In this document: positions 31,431 to 39,538 of the stretch, in pieces
Position numbering within the stretch: the first letter of the stretch is position 1
Layout of the letters: every line of letters begins with the position of its first letter
Source: Flavobacteriales bacterium UBA6057
Lineage (GTDB): Bacteria > Bacteroidota > Bacteroidia > Flavobacteriales_G > Salibacteraceae
Direction of reading: 5' to 3'
Assembly: GCA_002428995.1 (NCBI GenBank)
Contig: DIYJ01000007.1
Coordinates: forward strand, 124,001 to 188,000
DNA length: 64,000 nt
Notes under the pieces: model-generated
What the model was told of the DNA's origin: nothing
Database searches by the model: none
What the model saw: the letters and a program-made list of their open reading frames with translations, nothing else
Position numbers and translations under genes: made by a program

Positions 31431-33779
31431 ATGAAAATTTATTGGTTTGCCCTTCTGGCAGTGATTGTCAGTGTTCCCTGTATGGCCCAGCAGCGCTGCG
31501 CTCAGCACATTCAGGAACAGCACCTGAGAGACCACGATGCTGCCCTTAATGAGGCCTTTGAGGAGTATGACGCGAACATGATAAATGTGAGCATGAACTC
31601 AGGAGCCAGAGCCGAAGTTCTGGTAGTTCCCGTTGTTTTTCACGTGTTGCACCAAAATGGCGCAGAAAACATTTCTGACGAGCAGATTCGCGATTGCATG
31701 CGCATTGTGAATGAAGACTTCAATGCGAGAAATCCTGAGCTTTCGGAGATCGTTCCCGGTTTTGAAGACATCATTGGCAACGCAGAGATTGAATTTCGCC
31801 TCGCTCGCATCGATCCCAATGGCAATCCTACCACTGGCATCGACCGCATTCAATCCTTTGAAACCAGTGTAGGAGATGACGGCTCCAAGCTGAATCAATG
31901 GCCGCGAAACATGTACCTCAACATTTGGACTGCGGACGTAATCGGCATCTCCAATGCTGCGGCTTACGCATATCGTCCTCCTGCGGTAAACAATTCAGGA
32001 AATGCTGGTATTGATGGCATCATGGCGAACCATCGCTATGTAGGCAGCATCGGAACCGCTGCCAGTACCAACTCACCTCACACCATGAGTCACGAGATTG
32101 GGCACTACCTCGGTCTTCCGCATCCCTGGGGAGGAACCAATGAACCAGAGCTATCCAGCAACTGCAACATTGATGACGGAGTTTTTGACACTCCCAACAC
32201 AGTTGGAACTTCCGGTGGATGTCCACTTACGCAACAAAGCTGCGGAAGCCTCGACAACGTTCAGAACTTCATGGACTATGCCGCCTGTGATGCCATGTTT
32301 ACAGAAGGTCAGATCAATGTGATGCGCAACACGCTCAACTCGGGAACCGCTCAGCGAAACCAGTTGGGTCAGGATGGCAACCTTGCCGCAACCGGTGTAA
32401 GTTCCCTCACGTTCGCAGACTTCACTGCGGTATCTCAAGGAGTTTGCTTTGGAGATAATTCTGTTCTTTTTGACGCCTCACAGTATGATGCCACCGAGTG
32501 GTCATGGCTTGTGGAAGGTGATGATGAGGCGCTCACTTCTACCAACGAGGATCCAACCTTCGATTTGGAACCAGGTGTGTATGATGTTTCGCTAGAGGTG
32601 ACGCAGGATGGAGTTACCCAAAGCGTAATGAAGGAAGCCTTCCTGGTGGTGGAGCGCCAGTTTGGTGAAGGACTGCCGTTCTCTGAAGATTTCGAAGATT
32701 ACGATCGTCATACTTCCGTGTGGGCGGTAAACAACATTTTGAACAACGACTACACCTGGAAGCCTTACACGGGTGATGGAACGCTGGGGACTACCAGTTT
32801 CCGAATGCAAAACTTTGGCAACGATCCAGGCGCTACAGACGAGCTTATTCTTGGATCTGTTGATACGCGCGGAATCACCACCATGAACATGTCTTTCAAG
32901 GTGGCCTACGCTCAGGTGAATGCTCAAAGCGAGGATGAACTCACTGTTTTTGTCAGCAACAGCTGTGGTGTTACATGGCAACAGGTTTGGAGCCGATCCG
33001 GATCTCAGCTTGCTGGAAGTACTCCAATGAGCAGCGGTGCATTCTCTGCCAGCCCAAGCGATTGGGAAGAGTTTGACATTGCTAACATTCCCGAGTTCTG
33101 GATTGGAGAATCTACGTTCATCAAGTTTGTGTTTACCAACGGTGGTGGAAATCACTTGTACCTGGATGACATCAACATTGATGGAACCTACATTGATGTT
33201 CCTCAGTTGGTGTTCCCGGCAGATGGAACAACAGACGCTCCGGATAACGTAACCCTCGACTGGCGATCCGTTAAGGATGTGAACAGCTATGAGTTTGAGG
33301 TAGACGTGACAAACGAATTCAATAGTGACGAACGTCAAAGCTTCAGCAAGAACTATGTGGGCCCTGAATCTGATGGTGACGATACCCGATTCAGCCCTGA
33401 AGGCCTCCAGATAGGTCAGCAATATTTCTGGAGGGTTCGCACAGTGACCAGCGGCACCGCGTCTGACTGGAGCGAAGTATGGAGCTTCACCGTATCGCAG
33501 GAAGGCGTTGGAATTGAGCAAACACCGCTCGCTGATCAGTTATTGCTTTTCCCAAATCCCACTCAGAATCTCTTGAATGTACAATTCGATGGTGTCATCG
33601 ATGAAGGCATGTCTCTGGAAGTCATGGACTTGACGGGACGTCCTGTTTCCGTTCCAAGAGTTTCCGGTTCTGGAAATCTTGTAAGCTTTTCTACGAGTGA
33701 ACTTCCTAATGGCTGGTACGTTCTAAGAATTACGCTTGAGGGAGAAACAGTGTTTAAGCAGTTCGCTGTTTCCCACTAA
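31431..33779 (+). CDS. Secreted M43 (pappalysin-type) zinc metalloprotease with T9SS tail
   Basis: 782 residues: signal peptide (MKIYWFALLAVIVSVPCMAQ), propeptide-like part, catalytic domain with zinc motif HEIGHYLGLPH (His221, Glu222, His225, His231) and Met-turn NFMDYAACDAMFTEGQ, then PKD-like and carbohydrate-binding-like regions, a fibronectin III-like segment (about 600-690, VTLDWRSVKDVNSYEFEV) and a type A T9SS domain (LLLFPNPTQNLLNV ... LPNGWYVLRI). It should act outside the cell on proteins or peptides. The next gene encodes a close paralogue 17 bases downstream. Confidence 0.93.
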   Translation: MKIYWFALLAVIVSVPCMAQQRCAQHIQEQHLRDHDAALNEAFEEYDANMINVSMNSGARAEVLVVPVVFHVLHQNGAENISDEQIRDCMRIVNEDFNARNPELSEIVPGFEDIIGNAEIEFRLARIDPNGNPTTGIDRIQSFETSVGDDGSKLNQWPRNMYLNIWTADVIGISNAAAYAYRPPAVNNSGNAGIDGIMANHRYVGSIGTAASTNSPHTMSHEIGHYLGLPHPWGGTNEPELSSNCNIDDGVFDTPNTVGTSGGCPLTQQSCGSLDNVQNFMDYAACDAMFTEGQINVMRNTLNSGTAQRNQLGQDGNLAATGVSSLTFADFTAVSQGVCFGDNSVLFDASQYDATEWSWLVEGDDEALTSTNEDPTFDLEPGVYDVSLEVTQDGVTQSVMKEAFLVVERQFGEGLPFSEDFEDYDRHTSVWAVNNILNNDYTWKPYTGDGTLGTTSFRMQNFGNDPGATDELILGSVDTRGITTMNMSFKVAYAQVNAQSEDELTVFVSNSCGVTWQQVWSRSGSQLAGSTPMSSGAFSASPSDWEEFDIANIPEFWIGESTFIKFVFTNGGGNHLYLDDINIDGTYIDVPQLVFPADGTTDAPDNVTLDWRSVKDVNSYEFEVDVTNEFNSDERQSFSKNYVGPESDGDDTRFSPEGLQIGQQYFWRVRTVTSGTASDWSEVWSFTVSQEGVGIEQTPLADQLLLFPNPTQNLLNVQFDGVIDEGMSLEVMDLTGRPVSVPRVSGSGNLVSFSTSELPNGWYVLRITLEGETVFKQFAVSH

Positions 33780-33796
33780 GTCAATCAACATAAACT

Positions 33797-36157
33797 ATGA
33801 GAAAGTTCCTTTTAACACCCTTCGTGTGCCTTATCGCCATGTCCGGAATGGCACAGGACCATTGGTGCGCATCTGATCAATATTTTTCCCAGCAGGTAGC
33901 TGAAGACCCACAGGTGGCGATTGATCGTCAGCAAATGGTGGAGGCTATTCATCAAAGTTCTGCATTGAGCGCAAAGCGTGAAGGAGACAAGCACATCATC
34001 CCTGTTGTATTTCACGTGATTTGGGATGAATGCGAGGACAACATTTCATTGGCTCAGATCAAGGACGGCCTTCGTGTGGTGAACGAAGATTTAAACCGAC
34101 TCAATGCTGACAGTTCATCCACCAGAGATGAATTCAAAGGTGTTGCTGCCAACTCAGAGATCGAGATGAGACTGGCGCGCATCGATCCCGATGGAAACCC
34201 TACGGATGGTGTGGTTCGCGTGGAATCACCGCTAACAGCAAATGCGAACAACTCGGTGAAGAACCTGAGTCGATGGCCTACGGATCAATACTTCAATATT
34301 TGGGTAGTTCAGAACATCCAAAACTTTGGAGGCGGAGGCGGAATTATTCTTGGGTATGCTCAGTTTCCGGGTAGTGGCTCATGGAACACATACGGTGTAG
34401 TGATTCGTCATGATGCTGTAGGTACCATTGGTACTTCCACCGCTGACGGACGAACATTGACCCATGAGCTTGGACACACATTCAACCTTTACCACACGTT
34501 TCAGGGTGGTTGTGGTGGAAGCTGCTCTGGTTCCGGAGATTTCATTTGTGATACTCCACCCAGTGCAGAACCAACCTACAACTGCAATTTTGGAAACAAC
34601 TCATGCGGAAACGATGCCGTTGGAAGCGCAGCATTCGACACGAATGTTCCAGACATGATCGAGAACTACATGAGCTATGACGCTTGTCAAAACCTTTTCA
34701 CCGAAGGCCAGAAAGCGGTGATGAAGGCTACACTCGACAATGTTCCTCGTTTGGAGAACCTCACCAGTCCTGAGAATCTGGCGGCTACAGGAGTAAGCGG
34801 ATTGGTGAAGGCAGATTTCTCTACCGATCGTTATGTCTATTGTACAGACAATCCGGTTCAGTTTCAGGATCAGACGTTTTACGATCCAACATCCTTGAAC
34901 TGGACCTTCCCTGGAGACGCTACTCCTGGAACATCCACCATTGAAAACCCGGTGGCAATTTTTGCAGACCCGGGACTCAAGAGCATTGAATTAGAAGCTC
35001 AGCTGGGCATAGAAACAGTGAATACAAATGAGGATGCCAAATTCCTGATTGTAGATCGAGAAGGACAGTTTGGTCCTTTTGTGGACGATATGGAAGATGA
35101 AAGTTTCCTTCCTACGGGCCAGTGGTATCCTGTGAACTTGGACGAAGACGAGTTTGAGTGGGTTCTGAATACCGAAGTAGCGCTGAGCGGAAGTAATTCG
35201 CTGATGATGGAGAACTACGGAAACTGTGGCGGTTCGAAGGACGACCTGATTACGCAATCGTTTGATTTCTCAACGTTCACAGAGGCGGAAGTATCCTTTA
35301 AGGTTGCCTTTGCGCAGCGTGAAGCTACCAATAACGACTTCCTGCGTTTTTACGCCAGCCCCGATTGTGGTGCTACTTGGCAGCTCCTTTGGGTCCAGGG
35401 TGGAAATGCTTTGGCAGGTGACAATGAGCCACAAGCTGCTCCATTTGTCCCTGATTCAGAGGACGATTGGTCAGAATTCACCATCAATCTTGGACAAGAT
35501 GAATTGATGATTGAAGGAGTCATCTTCAGATTCCAGTTCAACAGCCGTGGAGGAAACAACCTCTACATGGATGACTTCGGTGTTGACGGAACCTTCATCG
35601 ATGAGGTATTGCTCCGCGCTCCTGAAGATGGCAAGCAAGGATTGGCAGATGTAGTGACCCTCGATTGGAAGGCTGTAAGAGGCGTAGATGCTTATGAGTA
35701 TCAGTTGGACAAAACGCCCGACTTTAATGGCCCTTCATTGCTGCAAGGATCTAATCCATACATCAATGATCTTCCGATCAATGAAGACACTGAATTCGAA
35801 ACTCCACCGCTCGATTTGAGCACGACCTATTACTGGAGAGTGAGAACTACCAGCGGTGGTGCTACCAGTGCCTGGAGCGAAACCTGGTCTTTCACCATCA
35901 GTGAAACAGGTGTAGGTGTTGCCAATGTGAGTCAGGAGCCGTTGAAGGTGTATCCGAATCCTGTTCAGGATCAGATCAACGTAGTGACAGAAGAACGCAT
36001 CACGCAGGTGGCATTGATCGATGTTTCAGGACGTGTGGTACGCACGTGGAATACTTCGGCCAGAAGCCTGGACGCTTCGGGAATTGAAGCCGGTGTCTAC
36101 AGCCTGATTGTGACAACTGCAGAAGCTCGCCATACCAAGCAGCTGATCATCCAGTAA
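33797..36157 (+). CDS. Second secreted M43 zinc metalloprotease with T9SS tail
   Basis: 786 residues with the same architecture as the preceding protein: signal peptide, catalytic domain with HELGHTFNLYH (His223, Glu224, His227, His233), Met-turn ENYMSYDACQNLFTEGQ, a Gly/Cys-rich insertion after the zinc motif (GGCGGSCSGSGDFICDTPP), fibronectin III-like segment and T9SS sorting domain (LKVYPNPVQDQINV ... KQLIIQ). The usual Gly after the second zinc His is Asn. The pair arose by tandem duplication and has diverged around the active site, so substrates may differ. It overlaps the convergent EamA gene by 11 bases. Confidence 0.92.
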   Translation: MRKFLLTPFVCLIAMSGMAQDHWCASDQYFSQQVAEDPQVAIDRQQMVEAIHQSSALSAKREGDKHIIPVVFHVIWDECEDNISLAQIKDGLRVVNEDLNRLNADSSSTRDEFKGVAANSEIEMRLARIDPDGNPTDGVVRVESPLTANANNSVKNLSRWPTDQYFNIWVVQNIQNFGGGGGIILGYAQFPGSGSWNTYGVVIRHDAVGTIGTSTADGRTLTHELGHTFNLYHTFQGGCGGSCSGSGDFICDTPPSAEPTYNCNFGNNSCGNDAVGSAAFDTNVPDMIENYMSYDACQNLFTEGQKAVMKATLDNVPRLENLTSPENLAATGVSGLVKADFSTDRYVYCTDNPVQFQDQTFYDPTSLNWTFPGDATPGTSTIENPVAIFADPGLKSIELEAQLGIETVNTNEDAKFLIVDREGQFGPFVDDMEDESFLPTGQWYPVNLDEDEFEWVLNTEVALSGSNSLMMENYGNCGGSKDDLITQSFDFSTFTEAEVSFKVAFAQREATNNDFLRFYASPDCGATWQLLWVQGGNALAGDNEPQAAPFVPDSEDDWSEFTINLGQDELMIEGVIFRFQFNSRGGNNLYMDDFGVDGTFIDEVLLRAPEDGKQGLADVVTLDWKAVRGVDAYEYQLDKTPDFNGPSLLQGSNPYINDLPINEDTEFETPPLDLSTTYYWRVRTTSGGATSAWSETWSFTISETGVGVANVSQEPLKVYPNPVQDQINVVTEERITQVALIDVSGRVVRTWNTSARSLDASGIEAGVYSLIVTTAEARHTKQLIIQ

Positions 36158-37055
36158 CCTTCCCGGGCTTACTCGCTAAGTACACTCCTGTGAAAATCAG
36201 GAGTGCTGCGGTCACTTTGATCCAGTTCAGGTCTTCCATGCCCAGGCTAAGGCTTAGTGCTCCTGTGAATACAGGTTGCAGGTAGATGTAAACACTCACG
36301 ATGCTCGGGCTTACCGTCTTCATGGCATACACGTTCAGGTAGTATGCCAGAAAGGTGACACATACGATCACATATACAATGCCCCAAAGGATATCCGTGG
36401 GTATTTCGCTCCAGTTTACTTCCAGCGCCTGCCCGTATCCAAAGGGAAATACCATCACCAGTCCAAAGGTGAAGACCCATTTGATGACGGTCATGGGTTC
36501 GTACTTTGCCATGAGTGGCTTTACAGTGACGAGGTAAACACCGTAGCTCACCGCGTTGATGAAGATCATGCCATCACCAATGGGATTTCCGCCCTTCCAC
36601 TCCACGTCCTGATGTCCCAGAACTACCGGTAGAATAATCAACACAAGGGCTCCGCCAAGCCCAAGGCTTACCCCCACAACCTTTTGTCGCGTGATTCGCT
36701 CCCCCAGAATCACTGCCGATGCTAACAGTACCAACACAGGGTTGGTGGTCATGATTACAGCCGCATTGAGGGGAGAAGTGAGGTTCAGCCCGTTGAAAAA
36801 GAAGAGCTGATTCATCGCCACCCCAAACAGCGCGCACTGGATGAATTTAGGGTAGTCTTTCCGGTCGATCTTCTCGTTGGAAGTAAAGCGGTGAACCAGC
36901 CAAAACAAGGCCGTGGCGCCCATTACCCGGAATAGAATGAATCCCGAAGGTCCCACGTAATCGGGCATCACGCCCTTTGCCACAATGTAGTTGAGGGCAT
37001 AAAAAATGCCCACCGTCAGCAATGCAAGGTGGGCGAGGATGCGAGCGTTTTTCAA
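36147..37055 (-). CDS. EamA/DMT-family membrane transporter
   Basis: 302 residues with ten membrane spans in two repeated EamA halves (first half ending GERITRQKVVGVSLGLGGALVLI, second ending TAALLIFTGVYLAS). Typical substrates of the family are amino acids, purines or other metabolites; the sequence does not show which. The start overlaps the ArsC-like gene by 4 bases, so the two are cotranscribed. Confidence 0.88.
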   Translation of the reverse strand: MKNARILAHLALLTVGIFYALNYIVAKGVMPDYVGPSGFILFRVMGATALFWLVHRFTSNEKIDRKDYPKFIQCALFGVAMNQLFFFNGLNLTSPLNAAVIMTTNPVLVLLASAVILGERITRQKVVGVSLGLGGALVLIILPVVLGHQDVEWKGGNPIGDGMIFINAVSYGVYLVTVKPLMAKYEPMTVIKWVFTFGLVMVFPFGYGQALEVNWSEIPTDILWGIVYVIVCVTFLAYYLNVYAMKTVSPSIVSVYIYLQPVFTGALSLSLGMEDLNWIKVTAALLIFTGVYLASKPGKVTG

Positions 37056-37408
37056 GCGATGGCCTCTTTAAGCGCTTCTACGGTCTTCTTGGCATTGCCA
37101 ACAAAGATCTGGTCACCGATGATGGCAACCGGTCGCTTCAGGAAGGTGTAGTCTTCCAGGATGAGGTTTTTCATGTCCTCCTCCGAGAGCGTTTGCTCGT
37201 GCAATCCGCGGGCTCTGTAGCTTCTGGAACGCTTACTGAAAAGCGCCTCATAATCGTCTACCATTCCCCGCATCTGTTCCAGTTGTTCGGGGCTTATTTT
37301 TTTAGTTTTGATGTCCTGCAAATCAATGTCGCTTCGTTCAGAAATGCCAGTCTCTTTGATGATTCGCTGGCAGGTGTTGCAGGTAGAAAGATGATAGACC
37401 TTTTTCAC
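37052..37408 (-). CDS. ArsC/Spx-family thioredoxin-fold protein
   Basis: 118 residues. Thioredoxin-like start KVYHLSTCNTCQRIIKETG with a CxxC pair, and the family's LILEDYTFLKRPVAIIGDQIFVGN block in the second half (cis-Pro RP). Members include glutaredoxin-coupled arsenate reductases and Spx regulators; the CxxC pair and lone cytoplasmic form favour a YffB/ArsC-like reductase, but no arsenic genes are nearby, so arsenate may not be the substrate. It precedes the EamA gene in a two-gene operon. Confidence 0.85.
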   Translation of the reverse strand: MKKVYHLSTCNTCQRIIKETGISERSDIDLQDIKTKKISPEQLEQMRGMVDDYEALFSKRSRSYRARGLHEQTLSEEDMKNLILEDYTFLKRPVAIIGDQIFVGNAKKTVEALKEAIA

Positions 37409-37443
37409 GATTAGATTTTTTCAAAAGTAGAATTCAACAAGGA

Positions 37444-38553
37444 ATGGCGAGGCGAAATAACCCCATCAGACAGCTCCTGAAACCGAGCCGGATTTTCATC
37501 CCGATTGGTATAGGGTTGCTCATTGTTGCATGGTTGCTTTTCCGGGACTTCAACGAGCAGAAAGAAAGCCTGATGTCCATCTCATGGACCTGGAAAAGTA
37601 CCATGTGGTTCGTTGTGGCTTTGTTGATGGTAGTGGCGCGCGACCTTGGTTACATCATTCGTATTCGCATCCTCACGGATAATCATTTGAGTTTTCGAAG
37701 AGCCTTTGATGTGATCATGCTTTGGGAGTTTGCTTCTTCGGTAACTCCTTCCATTGTGGGAGGTTCGAGCATTGCCATTTTCATAGTAAACCGTGAGAAG
37801 ATAAGCCTTGGAAGAAGTACAGCCGTGGTCATGATCACTGCCTTCCTCGATGAGCTGTTCTACGTATTGACAGTCCCCGTTTTGTTGGCCATTGTGGGAT
37901 GGACCGTGCTTTTCCCACTCGAGCTTCAGCGCGAAATCTTCGGATTGACTCTTGGAGCGCGGGAGATCTTTGTGGTGGGGTATGTCTTCATCCTGATCCT
38001 CATTACCCTGATCTATCTAGCGGTATTTCAGTTTCCCGCTCAGGCCAAGCGAATGCTGGGAGTTGTTTTTTCCATGCGCGCATTGAAGCGATGGAGGAGA
38101 GGGGCTATTTCCACTGGTAACGACCTCATCACCACCAGCGGTGAGATGAAGAACAAGCCCTTTTCATTCTGGCTCAAGGCTTTTGCAGCTACCTTCTTTT
38201 CGTGGACGGCCCGTTTTTGGGTTGTCAACTTTCTCATCCTGTCTTTTACACTGGCCGATATTTCCCTGGCCGATCACTTTCTGATCTACGCCCGCCAACT
38301 GGTGATGTGGGTCATTCTGCTCATTTCTCCTACACCTGGAGGCAGCGGTGTTGCAGAGATCGCTTTCTCCGGCTTTCTGAAAGACTTCATTGAACCTGTT
38401 GGGCTGGCGATTTCCATTGGGATTCTCTGGAGAATTATCAGTTACTACCCCTACCTCATCATGGGGGCGGTGGTGTTGCCACGTTGGATTCAGCGCGTAT
38501 ACCTCGGTCGAAAGCTCATCCGATTCAGAGCTCCTTCGGAACGAAAGCGCTGA
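37444..38553 (+). CDS. UPF0104/LPG-synthase-TM-type membrane protein (flippase-like)
   Basis: 369 residues with about eight membrane segments. It shows the AglD/MprF-TM family pattern: FAFE/EFASSVTPSIVGGSSIAIFIVNREKISLG after the third span and ISPTPGGSGVAEIAFSGFL near the C-terminus, then basic ends. Related domains flip or transfer lipid-linked groups; here there is no catalytic aminoacyl-transfer domain. It is a single gene divergent from the ArsC-like gene, with 35 bases between starts. Confidence 0.85.
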   Translation: MARRNNPIRQLLKPSRIFIPIGIGLLIVAWLLFRDFNEQKESLMSISWTWKSTMWFVVALLMVVARDLGYIIRIRILTDNHLSFRRAFDVIMLWEFASSVTPSIVGGSSIAIFIVNREKISLGRSTAVVMITAFLDELFYVLTVPVLLAIVGWTVLFPLELQREIFGLTLGAREIFVVGYVFILILITLIYLAVFQFPAQAKRMLGVVFSMRALKRWRRGAISTGNDLITTSGEMKNKPFSFWLKAFAATFFSWTARFWVVNFLILSFTLADISLADHFLIYARQLVMWVILLISPTPGGSGVAEIAFSGFLKDFIEPVGLAISIGILWRIISYYPYLIMGAVVLPRWIQRVYLGRKLIRFRAPSERKR

Positions 38554-38559
38554 TCCTGA

Positions 38560-38931
38560 TTAAGGGACATCAAACTTTACTTGATACTGCGTGGTGCCTT
38601 CTTTATTGAATTCCACCCTACGGTTATCCTGATCTTTCAGTTCGTAGCGCTCATCGTCAATGATGAACTTGCACTCTGTGAAATCATACGGCAGATCGAA
38701 GGTGAGCGTGACACTGTAAATCCCGTCTCCATCTGGGTCTGATAGCTTGGTTGATTCCTTCCAGCTTAAGGGTTCATGTTCGCCTACCATGGCTACAAAC
38801 CCGAAGTCCTGTTCATCTCGCATGTCTACATCAAACTGCACGGTGCGTTGATAGGTTGGCTGCACACAACTGGTGATCATGACCGTTGAGAGCAGCGCGA
38901 AGAGGGCAATAATTCGAAGCATGGATTGCAT
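38560..38931 (-). CDS. Small lipoprotein with a glycan-binding-like domain
   Basis: 123 residues starting at an ATG fused to the stop of the DoxX gene (TAATG), which fixes the start; an in-frame extension further up would read through the DoxX gene. Lipoprotein signal peptide (MLRIIALFALLSTVMITSC) with Cys as acylation site. The mature 95 residues (VQFDVDMRDEQDFGFVAMVG ... DGIYSVTLTFDLPYDF ... YELKD) resemble CBM20/CBM48-type starch-binding folds; this is by pattern. Because translation is coupled to DoxX, the two may act together in the envelope. Confidence 0.72.
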   Translation of the reverse strand: MQSMLRIIALFALLSTVMITSCVQPTYQRTVQFDVDMRDEQDFGFVAMVGEHEPLSWKESTKLSDPDGDGIYSVTLTFDLPYDFTECKFIIDDERYELKDQDNRRVEFNKEGTTQYQVKFDVP

Positions 38932-39443
38932 TATCTGGAAGTGTTCAATCGGTTTTGAAGTGCTTTGGCCATCAGGTAATCCAGCCCAAACCGGCCGGAG
39001 CCCAGCAAAAGCTGGTAGAGCGATACCCAGAGGAAGCTCAGCGCGGGGAGCACAGACCACAGGTAGCCCCACTTCTGGAAGAAGATTGCCACCAACATTG
39101 TGCAGATGATGAGGAAGGCGGCCACTCTGGTCTTGAATCCGAGTGCCAGCATGATGCCACCCACGGCTTCGCTGAAGGCACCCATCCACGCAAAGAATGC
39201 CGGAAACAGGGCAAAGAGCCCTCCGTATTCAGCAACATCACCTGGAAACCAATAAGCCACCTCAAACAATCCAAGGTTGTTTTCCGGTGGAGACCAGGGC
39301 ATACCGAATTTGGAAGCTCCAAAGTCAGCAGCAAGGACGTATCCACAAAAGATGCGTGGAATGGCTGAGACGAGATCGGCTGCCCAGGATTTGAGCAGCA
39401 CGGGTTGAATGACCCAAAGCGAGAGTCTTAAGGCGCGGTTCAT
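38931..39443 (-). CDS. DoxX-family membrane protein
   Basis: 170 residues with about four membrane segments. DoxX marks: IPRIFCGYVLAADFGASKFG, WMGAFSEAVGGIMLALGFKTRVAAFLIICTMLVA and a final helix. DoxX proteins occur in oxidative-stress and respiratory contexts, but their reaction is not settled. Upstream of, and translationally coupled to, a small lipoprotein gene. Confidence 0.88.
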   Translation of the reverse strand: MNRALRLSLWVIQPVLLKSWAADLVSAIPRIFCGYVLAADFGASKFGMPWSPPENNLGLFEVAYWFPGDVAEYGGLFALFPAFFAWMGAFSEAVGGIMLALGFKTRVAAFLIICTMLVAIFFQKWGYLWSVLPALSFLWVSLYQLLLGSGRFGLDYLMAKALQNRLNTSR

Positions 39444-39538
39444 GGTGGTTGATTTCTATCAGCGGTGAACGTCTAAAGTAACCTTTTCAGGACACCATGA
39501 GCTTTGAATATGTTCGAATAACCCGCCTTTCCTGGCGA

